NCBI GenBank assembly: GCA_036644375.1
Contig: JAVXQD010000052.1
Coordinates: forward strand, 1-13,516
Source of the DNA: CALWZE01 sp036644375
Lineage (GTDB): Bacteria > Bacillota > Clostridia > Oscillospirales > Ruminococcaceae
Reading direction: 5' to 3'
Length of the DNA: 13,516 nucleotides
This document shows, piece by piece, positions 6,722 through 13,516 of the stretch. Numbering within the stretch: the stretch's first letter is position 1; the number at the start of each line of letters is the position of its first letter. The notes below the pieces were generated by a model. The model was not told where the DNA came from. It saw nothing but the letters and a program-made list of their open reading frames with translations, and made no database searches. The position numbers and the translations under genes were made by a program.

Positions 6722-7423
6722 TTATGCGGTCTGCTTGGGCTGTTCGCGGACGGCGTAAATATAGTAGCCCTTGGAATCCTTGCGCATTACATATTCCATA
6801 TACTTTGAGACAGTCTGTGCCGAAGAATCCGTTACAATATCGACTGAAGAGGTGCTGTATTGCATGTATGCAACAGTGAGAATCTTGGATTTTCCGGAGG
6901 ATTTAATATCCTCAACGAATGGAATATACGAACCGCTCTGACTTGTAATCGGGATGATATATGCGGACAAATCCGAATCGTAGACAAATTCAATATCCAA
7001 ATCAAAGAATGAGTGATGCGCAATAACGTAAGACGGACCGTACATTTTCGTTATATACCGCTCGACGTCTACCGACGGAAGAATTATCGCATCATATTCG
7101 TTTCGGGTGTATTTCGAGGTGTCCTCATACTCAAGAGCTGCCCAGATAGACGCCTCGAGCAGTATGTCCTGATTTGCATCTTCGATACTCTCGAAAGGAG
7201 TCGGGTCCATTGAAACAAGAGGTGCGATAAGCTCCTGGAAATTCTGCTTATCGGAAGTGTCGTCAAAAAAAGCAGAGTAAATAAAGTTGCCTGCTCCGAA
7301 AATAATTGTGCCTGCGCCGATGACCGCGAGGCACACAAAGAACACACCGAGCGCCTGCCTGCGAAAACGCCGCGCTCGATCCCGTTTTTCTTTTAGGATG
7401 ACTGCATCTGTAGTTTTTGCCAT
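6722..7423 (-). CDS. Membrane-anchored protein of unknown function
   Basis: A 233-residue protein that I do not recognise. A strongly basic N-terminus (KEKRDRARRFRRQ, residues 11-23) precedes one hydrophobic segment at about 24-50, predicting an N-in, C-out single-pass protein with an extracytoplasmic domain of about 180 residues. The outer domain is rich in Tyr, Ser and acidic residues, has no cysteine and shows no catalytic motif that I can name. The region ITKMYGPSYVIAHHSFFDLD contains an HH pair, but nothing around it marks a metal enzyme. The ribosome binding site is weak (AAGGAA, 13 nt from ATG). A promoter with an extended -10 lies just upstream, so it can be expressed apart from the sppA-RDD pair. 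Confidence 0.72.
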   Translation of the reverse strand: MAKTTDAVILKEKRDRARRFRRQALGVFFVCLAVIGAGTIIFGAGNFIYSAFFDDTSDKQNFQELIAPLVSMDPTPFESIEDANQDILLEASIWAALEYEDTSKYTRNEYDAIILPSVDVERYITKMYGPSYVIAHHSFFDLDIEFVYDSDLSAYIIPITSQSGSYIPFVEDIKSSGKSKILTVAYMQYSTSSVDIVTDSSAQTVSKYMEYVMRKDSKGYYIYAVREQPKQTA

Positions 7424-7481
7424 ATTAAATCAGAATTCCTTTATATAAAAGCTTAGGAGAATCGGTTGTAACTATTGTTCC

Positions 7482-7490
7482 ATTATATCA
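7482..7490 (-). promoter_or_regulatory. Extended -10 promoter for the membrane-anchored protein
   Basis: Minus-strand TGATATAAT fits the extended -10 consensus TGnTATAAT. The -35 region 17 bp upstream is TGCAAA, a poor match, which extended -10 promoters tolerate. It gives a leader of about 50 nt before the start at 7423. Confidence 0.6.
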
Positions 7491-7520
7491 TAAAATACAG
7501 GTGTTTGCACATGCGCGGGC

Positions 7521-8429
7521 TTATATTTGCGAGGCAAACACGACTCGCTCGGAGTAAACTACCAGTGTGTTACAAAGCATATCGTGAAAGCCGCGGTGCT
7601 TTTTGTCAAAAGCAAGCACAAGATAGCCTATACATAAAATTGAGCTCAGATAACGCCCGATGGTCTCTCGATATATTACATTCCACCAGCTGAGCGGTGT
7701 TTCATCACTTGAAATCACACAAATGCGAAAAAGCCGCTTACCGGCGGTACATCCGGTCAATTTGGTGAGAAGCACAAAATAAGCGACGGACACAAGGTAT
7801 TTTAGTATATCGGAAATCGTGAAGGTGAAAAAAACAGTTTGAGTCAGGCTGCCGTTTGTGGCGGATGAAATTGTGCTTAGTATAAAGCCTACAGCCAAAG
7901 TCATTATCCAGACCACTGCACAATCGATAAGCCATGCCGCAAGGCGTGTGAAAAATCCGGCGCAGCGCTCGGGAGAGACAAGGTCGGGAGAGCCTTCTGA
8001 GGCTGTGGAAAAAGAGGGCGCAAAGGCAGGAGGAACCGGAATTCCGTCCATGTCGGAGGGAATTCGCCCCCCCGAATACGGTGATACAGGGCAAGCGGAT
8101 GAGGTGCTTGTCGGCTCAGTGTCAATAGATTGGTCTACACACGGCTGATTTTCAAAAGGATCTGCCGATTGTGCACAGGCTGTTTTGCTTTGCGGTTCAT
8201 ATCCGGATGGCAAAGCTGTCCCGCCGTTCAGCTTGGTTGAATAAAGGGGAGCGTCATTTTCAAGGACAGATGCAGGCGAAATGTTGTCGTCCGCACCTTC
8301 CGCAGGCTGAGAGCAGGATGTTTTTCCCTCGGCATCAATTGCCTCGCGCGGCAAAAGCAGCGGCTCACCGGTCTGATCGTTGTAGCGGAGCACATAGTTC
8401 TCGGGCAGATTGATGTTGTTATCCGGCAT
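7521..8429 (-). CDS. RDD-family membrane protein with long disordered N-terminus
   Basis: A 302-residue protein. I choose the ATG at 8427-8429 (MPDNNINLPENYVLRY), which overlaps the sppA stop and has a GGGGTG site 10 nt upstream; the in-frame start at 8471 lies deep inside sppA. Residues 1-155 are hydrophilic, rich in Ser, Pro, Asp and Glu, and probably disordered. The RDD domain follows: AGFFTRLAAWLIDC (157-170, with Arg162 and Asp169), then helices at about 171-190 and 208-224. Next come TAGKRLFRICV and a third helix near 258-274, ending with the family signature DKKHRGFHD (275-283). RDD proteins are of mostly unknown function; some are implicated in ion transport. The overlap with sppA indicates coupled translation. 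Confidence 0.88.
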   Translation of the reverse strand: MPDNNINLPENYVLRYNDQTGEPLLLPREAIDAEGKTSCSQPAEGADDNISPASVLENDAPLYSTKLNGGTALPSGYEPQSKTACAQSADPFENQPCVDQSIDTEPTSTSSACPVSPYSGGRIPSDMDGIPVPPAFAPSFSTASEGSPDLVSPERCAGFFTRLAAWLIDCAVVWIMTLAVGFILSTISSATNGSLTQTVFFTFTISDILKYLVSVAYFVLLTKLTGCTAGKRLFRICVISSDETPLSWWNVIYRETIGRYLSSILCIGYLVLAFDKKHRGFHDMLCNTLVVYSERVVFASQI

Positions 8430-9393
8430 AATACATCGGCACCCCGCTTTCGCTGTTTTCGATAAGCTCAAGCATTCTCTCGGTCTCGGTTTTTGTATAG
8501 CTGTTTACAAGCGAGCCCAGCAGAGAAGAAAGGCCATTGGACGCGGATTTGCGCTCATATACCTCACTTGCACCGCACAAGGTCTTAAAATCCTCCAGTA
8601 CATCATCGTAGGAGCTTTCGGCATCATCAATGATTCCGATTTCAAGCCCTTGAGCCGCGGTGTAGATTCTGCCGTCACAAATGGGCAGCGCCTGTTCACG
8701 GGTATACCCGCGGGACAGGCACACAATGTCGATAAATTGATTATAGCATTCGTCGACAACGCTTTGAAAAATTGCACGCTGCTCGTCAGTAAGAGGATCA
8801 AAGACATTGCCCATTGCCTTGTTTTCACCGGATTTTATAAATTCGCCGTGAATTCCCAGCTTTTCATACAGACCCGAATAATTTACACTCTGCACATATA
8901 CGCCTATTGACCCTACGGTGGAATTGCGGTTAGCAAAGATTCTGTCCGCCGCACAGGCAATATAATAAGCGCCCGATGCCATGGTGTGTGTGGCATACGC
9001 GTAGACAGGCCTTCCTGTGGTTTCCTTGTAATTCATGAGCGCACGATACACTTCGTCAGATTCATAAACCGCTCCTCCGCCGGAATCGATTTTGAGCATA
9101 AGCCCTGTATTGTTCGGTGAATCGGTCATATCCTTAATCAGCTTCATGACAGAGTCATGATTATATGTGCCTGTCGGAGCTCCCAGCGCGTTGTATTTCG
9201 TCGCGTCGATGGTGCCCGCAATGTTGACAACGGCAATGCTTTTGCCGACAGGCATAGGTGTGTCAACCGCACTTGAGCCGATTATTGATGACACATTGCT
9301 TCGCAGGGAGTTTGCGGCGGCAATGCCGGACAAGCCGACAAACACAAATACAGCTGCGGCGATAACAATTCCGATAATTTGCTTTTTTTTCAT
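8419..9393 (-). CDS. sppA: Signal peptide peptidase SppA (S49 family)
   Basis: A membrane-anchored serine protease that degrades leftover signal peptides in the membrane after protein export. The 324 residues match the short Gram-positive SppA (335 aa in B. subtilis). One transmembrane segment lies at about 5-27. The protease core includes LKIDSGGGAVYESDEVYRA (100-118), the nucleophile Ser140 in THTMASGAYYIA, and the general-base Lys192 in IKSGENKAMGN, 52 residues later as in B. subtilis (Ser147/Lys199). The Ser-Lys dyad is therefore intact. AGAGGCG lies upstream of the ATG, and a promoter lies at 9457-9485. The RDD-family gene overlaps its 3' end. An RDD protein beside SppA suggests joint work in membrane or envelope stress (inference). 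Confidence 0.95.
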   Translation of the reverse strand: MKKKQIIGIVIAAAVFVFVGLSGIAAANSLRSNVSSIIGSSAVDTPMPVGKSIAVVNIAGTIDATKYNALGAPTGTYNHDSVMKLIKDMTDSPNNTGLMLKIDSGGGAVYESDEVYRALMNYKETTGRPVYAYATHTMASGAYYIACAADRIFANRNSTVGSIGVYVQSVNYSGLYEKLGIHGEFIKSGENKAMGNVFDPLTDEQRAIFQSVVDECYNQFIDIVCLSRGYTREQALPICDGRIYTAAQGLEIGIIDDAESSYDDVLEDFKTLCGASEVYERKSASNGLSSLLGSLVNSYTKTETERMLELIENSESGVPMYYAG

Positions 9394-9456
9394 AAAACGC
9401 CTCTTCAGTATACTTATTTTATTTTAAATTCCGTTAAAATCACTCTGGATAGTTTA

Positions 9457-9485
9457 ATAATACAGTTAAATGGCAGATAAATCAA
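9457..9485 (-). promoter_or_regulatory. sigma-A promoter of sppA
   Basis: On the minus strand, TTGATT (9485-9480), a 17-bp spacer and TATTAT (9462-9457) make a fair vegetative promoter with a leader of about 55 nt before sppA. Confidence 0.55.
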
Positions 9486-9514
9486 TAATATGCTGAACGT
9501 GAGGCAAACATAAA

Positions 9515-9543
9515 TTGACTAAGGTGCGCCGTTTTGGTAAAAT
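9515..9543 (+). promoter_or_regulatory. sigma-A promoter of the sugar amidotransferase-glycosyltransferase operon
   Basis: TTGACT at 9515-9520, a 17-bp spacer and TAAAAT at 9538-9543 give a strong match to the vegetative consensus. The expected start near 9550 leaves a leader of about 30 nt before the ATG at 9583. It is divergent from the sppA promoter. Confidence 0.72.
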
Positions 9544-9582
9544 TCAAGAATAGGATAATAAACCAACAAAAGAGGTAGCAAC

Positions 9583-10695
9583 ATGAAATACTGTACTCGC
9601 TGCGTGATGCCGGACACGCGTCCGGGCATATCATTTAATGAAGAGGGCGTGTGCTGTGCATGCACTCACTATGACAACAGAAAAAATATCAATTGGGACA
9701 AACGCTTTGAGGAGTTCAAGGCGCTTTGCGATAAATACCGCGGAATGAACGGACCGGGAGGATATGACTGTGCTATTGCCGTGAGCGGAGGCAAGGACAG
9801 CCACTATCAGGTTCATGTCCTGAAAGAAATCATGGGAATGAATCCGATTTTGTTCTCCGTCGAGGACAATTTCCCGATGACCGAGGCGGGCAAGCACAAT
9901 CTTAAAAATATAAGCGAGACCTACGGCTGCACAATTATAAGCTGTAAGCCCGACATCAAAACTCAGAAAATATTGATGAGGAAGACCTTTGAAAAATACG
10001 GTAAGCCCACATGGTTTATCGACAGGCTTATCTACACGTTTCCTCTTCATATGGCGATAAAGTTCAATACGCCGCTTTTGTGCTACGGCGAAAATGTGAG
10101 CTATGAGTATGGCGGAAATTCCGATGAGGAAACCTATTCCGCAAAGGATCAGGTAAACAACGGCGTGGCGATTGGGATACCTCAGGAGGAGCTCTTGGGT
10201 GACGGTGTTACCGAGCGCGAGCTGTATTTCACGCAGGCTCCGGCCGAAATGGACAAGCTGGACCCGATGTATCTCTCTTATTTCATGGAGTGGAACAGCT
10301 TTAAAAATTACGAGCACGCAAAGAGCCGCGGATTCCACGACCTCACGCATGAATGGAATCGAACCCATCATGTCGAGCAGTTCGATCAGATAGACTCTCG
10401 TGCATATCTTGTGCACAGCTGGCTTAAATATCCGAAATTCGGACATGCGGCGGCGACAGATTACACGGCGCGTATGATTCGGTACGGTATGCTTACCCGC
10501 GATGAGGCAATCGAGCTTGTAAAGCAGCGTGACCACGCACTCGACCCGCTCTCCGTCCGCGATTTCTGCGGATTTCTCGGATATACCGAGACCGAGTTTT
10601 GGACAATCATGGACAAATTCTATAACAGAGATATTTTCAAAAAGGACTTTTCGGGTAAATGGGTGCTGAAGGATCCAATCTGGGAGCAAAAATAA
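9583..10695 (+). CDS. N-acetyl sugar amidotransferase (WbpG/PseA family)
   Basis: A 370-residue PP-loop amidotransferase of the WbpG/PseA type. The family converts the acetamido group of an activated N-acetyl sugar to an acetamidino group, as in LPS mannuronic acid (WbpG) or pseudaminic/legionaminic acid on flagellin (PseA, LegG-type pathways). A cysteine-rich head, CTRCVMPDTRPG with CCAC (Cys4, Cys7, Cys24, Cys25, Cys27), probably binds zinc. The ATP pyrophosphatase loop is AVSGGKDSHYQ (66-76). LLCYGENVSYEYGGN and the C-terminal LSVRDFCGFLGYTETEFW are also typical. AGAGGT sits 6 nt before the ATG. WbpG needs ammonia from HisH/HisF-like partners; none is encoded in the window. The glycosyltransferase that follows after 49 nt probably shares its pathway. 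Confidence 0.93.
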   Translation: MKYCTRCVMPDTRPGISFNEEGVCCACTHYDNRKNINWDKRFEEFKALCDKYRGMNGPGGYDCAIAVSGGKDSHYQVHVLKEIMGMNPILFSVEDNFPMTEAGKHNLKNISETYGCTIISCKPDIKTQKILMRKTFEKYGKPTWFIDRLIYTFPLHMAIKFNTPLLCYGENVSYEYGGNSDEETYSAKDQVNNGVAIGIPQEELLGDGVTERELYFTQAPAEMDKLDPMYLSYFMEWNSFKNYEHAKSRGFHDLTHEWNRTHHVEQFDQIDSRAYLVHSWLKYPKFGHAAATDYTARMIRYGMLTRDEAIELVKQRDHALDPLSVRDFCGFLGYTETEFWTIMDKFYNRDIFKKDFSGKWVLKDPIWEQK

Positions 10696-10744
10696 GCTAC
10701 CCTGTTTTTGTGAATAAAAACGATTGAAATTGGGGAGACGCGCC

Positions 10745-12427
10745 GTGACATTTGATATATGCAGGGATATTTTGAGCTTTGAAAAGTCCGGTGCGGACAT
10801 TGTTGTATTCACCGACGGCGGTTTGTGCGTCGGGTTTGAGAAAATTGTCGAAAGGGCGGTCGAGGGAGGAACTGACGCATTCGTGCTCAGAACTGCTCCA
10901 TTTGAGGCGGGCTATTATACTGATCCGATTTCAGGAGAGCCTTTCGCAGCGTACAACAATGCATTTGCAGCAAAAACATCTGCGATAGAGTCGGTCGGCG
11001 GCGTTGACAAAAAAATGGGCGCAGCGGCGGCTACGGATATAATACTCAGGATGGAGCGGGCCGGTTTCAGCGTGAGATACATTCCGTGCGCAAGGGCGAT
11101 TCTCAATAAAAGCCCGAAGCCCGCCTATTCTCAGCTGCTGTTCGGGACGCTTATGCTCCGAATTAAATTCGGAACCATGCGAGATATATGGCGGGGAAAA
11201 GTTCTTTGGCTTAAAGCGATTTTGCACTCGTCCTCGTATAGAATCGAACGAAAAACGGCAATCATTGGCGGATTGAAAATGTTTGGCGGTGCGTGGAGCC
11301 TGTTCATTTCACGATATGGAGTGAACAACAAGCTGAAAAACACTAAAACGGAGTGGAACGGCGCTGAGCTTGGATTTGCGCTCGGAGAATACACGGATAT
11401 CGAATGTGCAAAATCCCCCCTTGTATCGCTGATAACCCGCACTCGCAACCGCCCCGAAACTCTTCGCAAAACCCTTGAGTCACTGCGCGCACAAACATAC
11501 GACAATTTTGAAACGGTGGTTGTTGAGGACGGTGAGCCGCTGTGCGAAGGTATGATAAAAAGCGATTTTTCCGATTTGAATATAATATATAAGGCCACAG
11601 TAAAAAACGTCGGAAGAGCTGCGGCGTTTAATCTGGGAGTTTCGCTTGCCCGAGGAGAATATCTCAATATGCTCGACGACGATGACTTTTTGCTGCCGGA
11701 GCATATCGAGCTTGGTGTTGCGAAAATATGTTTCGAAAATGCCGACATGGTTTTTTTGCGAGGTATCGCGCTCGAGACGGAAAGAATAACCGATGAGCCA
11801 TATGAGTTCAAGGTTATGGAAAAGCGGCTTTTGGACTTTCCCCGCATCGAGCCGTTCACGATGGTCAGGCGTTGCCTGACGGCAGAACAGGGAGTTGTGT
11901 TTAAAAAGGCTCTGTGCGAGAAGGTCGGTCTGATGCGTCCGGAGCTTCATGCGCACGAGGACTGGAGCCTTTGGCTTCGCATGATGGCACACGGAAATTA
12001 TGCTGTGCTGCCATATGCCGCAAACTGCTGTGTTGTGCCGCACGACAGGGATGCTGAAAGGGCAAGGATTGAAAAATATTCCGAATACGATGCGGAGCTG
12101 CTGAACGATGATTCGATTGTGTTTGTCACCACACGTGCGCAGCTTGACGGATATTATGAAAGCGTGATAAACGACTGTGCCTATCTCGATACGCTGGGCG
12201 GGCTTGATGAACATCTCAAAGCAGAAAAGGCACAAGCGTGTGCGTTTTTGGGCAAAAGCAAAATTCGACCTGCGAGCTTTGACGCGCTCGCTCAGTGCGA
12301 TGAAATCGCGCTGAGCGGAATTCAGCTGAAAGAGCTGTACTACACGCTGATTTTGGAGCTTGAGCAAAAAAATCAAATAGGAGAACTGCAAAAATTCATT
12401 AACAGCCGAATTTCAAATCAGAGCTGA
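10745..12427 (+). CDS. Two-module family 2 glycosyltransferase, first module truncated
   Basis: A 560-residue cytosolic glycosyltransferase. I start at GTG 10745 because GGGGAG at 10732-10737 is 7 nt upstream; the in-frame TTG at 10724 lies before that site. Residues about 226-435 form a complete GT-A (GT2) domain: PLVSLITRTRNRPETLRKTL, then QTYDNFETVVVEDGEP, the metal/nucleotide motif MLDDDD (309-314), and the acceptor-side HEDWSLW (404-410). Residues 1-130 resemble only the second half of another GT2 domain: DIVVFTDGG in place of a DXD region, then SVGGVDKKMGAAAATDIILRMERAG and YIPCARA. That module lacks the nucleotide-binding Rossmann half and the usual ED pair, so it is probably inactive. 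A helical tail follows. It is co-transcribed with the sugar amidotransferase and may attach the modified sugar to flagellin or a surface glycan (inference). Confidence 0.87.
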   Translation: MTFDICRDILSFEKSGADIVVFTDGGLCVGFEKIVERAVEGGTDAFVLRTAPFEAGYYTDPISGEPFAAYNNAFAAKTSAIESVGGVDKKMGAAAATDIILRMERAGFSVRYIPCARAILNKSPKPAYSQLLFGTLMLRIKFGTMRDIWRGKVLWLKAILHSSSYRIERKTAIIGGLKMFGGAWSLFISRYGVNNKLKNTKTEWNGAELGFALGEYTDIECAKSPLVSLITRTRNRPETLRKTLESLRAQTYDNFETVVVEDGEPLCEGMIKSDFSDLNIIYKATVKNVGRAAAFNLGVSLARGEYLNMLDDDDFLLPEHIELGVAKICFENADMVFLRGIALETERITDEPYEFKVMEKRLLDFPRIEPFTMVRRCLTAEQGVVFKKALCEKVGLMRPELHAHEDWSLWLRMMAHGNYAVLPYAANCCVVPHDRDAERARIEKYSEYDAELLNDDSIVFVTTRAQLDGYYESVINDCAYLDTLGGLDEHLKAEKAQACAFLGKSKIRPASFDALAQCDEIALSGIQLKELYYTLILELEQKNQIGELQKFINSRISNQS

Positions 12428-12527
12428 AAAGCATATCGGGTTTCTGCGCCGGCCCCATTTTGCACTATACTGAAACCGAACAGGTGGCCTTTTTCAGCGA
12501 TATGGCACGCTTGGCTGCGTTAAAGAG

Positions 12528-12541
12528 CGAATATATATTCG
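12528..12541. repeat. Perfect 14-bp palindrome
   Basis: CGAATATATATTCG is fully self-complementary and stands alone in the 222-bp gap between the glycosyltransferase and spoVAE. It could be a dimeric-regulator site; an A/T-rich core also makes chance plausible. I see no gene in the rest of 12428-12587. Confidence 0.35.
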
Positions 12542-12558
12542 GTGGCTGTGATTAGATG

Positions 12559-12587
12559 TTTAAACGCGGATTGAGTTTCCGTATAAT
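12559..12587 (+). promoter_or_regulatory. Candidate promoter of spoVAE
   Basis: TTTAAA at 12559-12564, 17 bp and TATAAT at 12582-12587 form a possible sigma-A-like promoter. TATAATA (12582-12588) also matches the sigma-G -10 CATWHTA with one mismatch, but no GHATR lies at the right distance. The -10 box touches the terminator hairpin, so initiation would fall inside the left arm. Confidence 0.35.
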
Positions 12588-12628
12588 AAAATACCCTTTG
12601 CGGCATAATAGCCACAAAGGGTATTTTT
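12588..12628 (+). terminator. Hairpin terminator between glycosyltransferase operon and spoVAE
   Basis: AAAATACCCTTTG (12588-12600) pairs perfectly with CAAAGGGTATTTT (12615-12627), with an inner GGC/GCC pairing, followed by a short T-run. It ends the sugar-modification operon and lies 8 nt before the spoVAE ribosome binding site. Confidence 0.85.
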
Positions 12629-12649
12629 AATTAATGGAGATGAGCATCT

Positions 12650-13006
12650 ATGGATTACCTAAAAGCATTTTTGGTGGGCGGGGGCATATGCCTTGTGGGT
12701 CAGATTCTTATTGATTTCACAAAATTAACTCCCGCAAGAATTCTTACGGCATTCGTTGTGTCAGGCGTCGCGCTCAGCGCGCTTGGACTTTACAAGTACG
12801 CGGTTGATTTTGCAGGGGCCGGTGCAACAGTTCCCATTATCGGCTTCGGACATTTACTTTATGAGGGCGTAAAATCCGCCATTGCGGAAAAGGGAGCTGT
12901 CGGTGTGCTGACAGGCGGTCTTGGCGCGGCGGCGGGCGGTATTTCGATGTCACTGATGTCCGGACTTATCATTGCGCTGATATTCAAATCCAAGGATCAG
13001 AGCTGA
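12650..13006 (+). CDS. spoVAE: Stage V sporulation protein AE (SpoVAEB type)
   Basis: A 118-residue inner-membrane protein of the SpoVA channel, which moves dipicolinic acid with calcium into the forespore and releases it at germination. The N-terminus, MDYLKAFLVGGGICLVGQIL, and the motif DFTKLTPARILTAFVVSG match SpoVAEB (116 aa in B. subtilis), as do VDFAGAGATVPIIGFG (52-67) and the glycine-rich LTGGLGAAAGGIS region. Hydrophobic segments fill most of the chain. GGAG at 12636-12639 is 10 nt before the ATG. SpoVAE normally works with SpoVAC and SpoVAD, usually in one operon. Neither is beside it: upstream is a terminated glycosyltransferase operon and downstream an insertion sequence. Expression in the forespore under sigma-G is expected from the family. 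Confidence 0.95.
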   Translation: MDYLKAFLVGGGICLVGQILIDFTKLTPARILTAFVVSGVALSALGLYKYAVDFAGAGATVPIIGFGHLLYEGVKSAIAEKGAVGVLTGGLGAAAGGISMSLMSGLIIALIFKSKDQS

Positions 13007-13207
13007 CAGATGCAAATCCCGAGCTCTGAGCCGCAGCGACGCGAAATAGAATCTCGAACTGCATGTTGAAGAATCGAAAAACGGCGACCGGAATTTTCAA
13101 ATATCCGGAAAAGAGGCGGGCTAAAAGCCGATTAATTGCAGAATAGTGTGCTTGATTAACAATTCCCGGGTTCGGAACAGCGCCGAAAAAACATTTTCGA
13201 TCACATT

Positions 13208-13231
13208 AGCCGAGAGCCTGCGCTCTCGGCT
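13208..13231. repeat. Perfect 10-bp hairpin after the IS1182-type transposase gene
   Basis: AGCCGAGAGC (13208-13217), loop CTGC, and GCTCTCGGCT (13222-13231). It lies 22 bp past the transposase stop on the minus strand. No T-run follows directly on that strand, so it may be a weak terminator or a structural hairpin of the element's end. Between 13007 and 13207 I find no gene. Confidence 0.6.
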
Positions 13232-13252
13232 TCAGCCTGTCGAGAAACGCCC

Positions 13253-13516
13253 TCAGCACGGGAGTGCCGAGGGTGTTTTAGCTTGGAATATTGAAATAGC
13301 ACTAAACAGATGGCGAAAAAGAGGCGTTGGATACCGCCAGTTTGCCAGCTTTTTCAGATTCATGGCAGCGAACTTAAGCCTAACCCAGTTTGTAACCTGA
13401 GATAGACCTCTGTAGGTTGTATAGCGCATGCCATGTTTTTCCTTTGCGTCGGCAAATACACGCTCGATCGTGCGGCTGCGCTGGCTGTAGGTTTCCTTGC
13501 CGAGCGGCGAATGCCG
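13253..13516 (-). CDS. IS1182-family transposase, C-terminal 87 residues (partial)
   Basis: This is the C-terminal end of a DDE transposase. The visible residues begin RHSPLGKETYSQRSRTIERV and continue FADAKEKHGMRYTTYRGLSQ, a signature of IS1182-type transposases in gut Firmicutes. The third catalytic acid, Glu, is present in the TIERVF motif (codon at 13463-13465). VTNWVRLKFAAMNLKKLANW is also typical of the C-terminus, and the gene stops with TGA at 13253-13255. No frameshift is visible in this part, so the copy may be intact; its start and first two aspartates lie outside the window. Confidence 0.87.
   Translation of the reverse strand, partial: RHSPLGKETYSQRSRTIERVFADAKEKHGMRYTTYRGLSQVTNWVRLKFAAMNLKKLANWRYPTPLFRHLFSAISIFQAKTPSALPC

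Larger units (their letters stand above)
13208..13516 (-). mobile_element. IS1182-type insertion sequence, partial (cut by right window edge)
   Basis: The transposase 3' end and its downstream hairpin mark the right arm of an IS1182/IS5-superfamily element that continues beyond the window. The inner boundary is not resolved, because the inverted repeat cannot be identified without the other end. It lies somewhere between about 13010 and 13210. Confidence 0.6.

Noticed and set aside
9631..10812. Minus-strand open frame of 393 codons opposite the sugar amidotransferase
   Set aside because: It mirrors the well-recognised amidotransferase; the translated sequence shows no motifs and its start would lie within the next gene.
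12464..12496. CTGAAA...TTTCAG inverted repeat after the glycosyltransferase as a terminator
   Set aside because: Only 6 bp around a 21-nt interior with no T-run after it; the strong hairpin at 12588-12628 is the better terminator.
13007..13252. Possible further sporulation gene or CRISPR/tRNA after spoVAE
   Set aside because: No frame of useful length, no repeat array and no cloverleaf could be found; only small inverted repeats such as CCGGA/TCCGG are present.
13146..13400. Plus-strand 84-codon frame near the right edge
   Set aside because: It overlaps the IS1182-type transposase C-terminus in antisense and covers the hairpin; no ribosome binding site or motif.

Overview
The window looks like a chromosomal segment of an anaerobic, endospore-forming Clostridia member, probably of the Oscillospiraceae/Ruminococcaceae type. 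The reasons are a clear spoVT, a clear spoVAE, strong AGGAGG-like ribosome binding sites, frequent TTG and GTG starts, and moderate G+C. The taxonomic call is inference from gene content, not from a marker gene. Parts of two unrelated insertion sequences bound the segment: an ISL3-type element enters from the left edge and an IS1182-type element leaves at the right edge.

Left part (1-4533). The 5' part of an ISL3 transposase gene lies on the minus strand, and the element ends near 624. It is followed by an autonomous plus-strand operon with a sigma-A promoter (679-706) and a perfect 12-bp inverted repeat exactly where transcription should start. The genes are a 64-aa XRE regulator, a small four-helix membrane protein, an ABC ATPase, an ABC exporter permease, and a peptidoglycan-binding protein whose M15-peptidase-like domain has lost a zinc ligand. 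A strong bidirectional hairpin terminator closes the operon.

Middle part (4534-9500). A minus-strand secreted transglutaminase-like protein is preceded by an unusually structured leader of about 170 nt that ends in a terminator-like hairpin. It is divergent from spoVT, the late forespore regulator. Next comes a convergent minus-strand block: sppA (signal peptide peptidase), an overlapping RDD-family membrane protein, and, from its own extended -10 promoter, a membrane-anchored protein of unknown function.

Right part (9500-13516). A well-formed promoter drives a plus-strand pair: an N-acetyl sugar amidotransferase (WbpG/PseA type) and a two-module glycosyltransferase with a truncated, degenerate first module. 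Its usual HisH/HisF-like partners are not in the window. After a hairpin terminator comes spoVAE without its usual spoVAC and spoVAD neighbours, then the 3' end of an IS1182-type transposase on the minus strand.

Most genes belong to recognisable families. The parts least explained by known families are the structured leader before the transglutaminase gene, the self-regulated exporter operon with its probable pseudo-peptidase, and the orphan sugar amidotransferase with its truncated-plus-complete glycosyltransferase.
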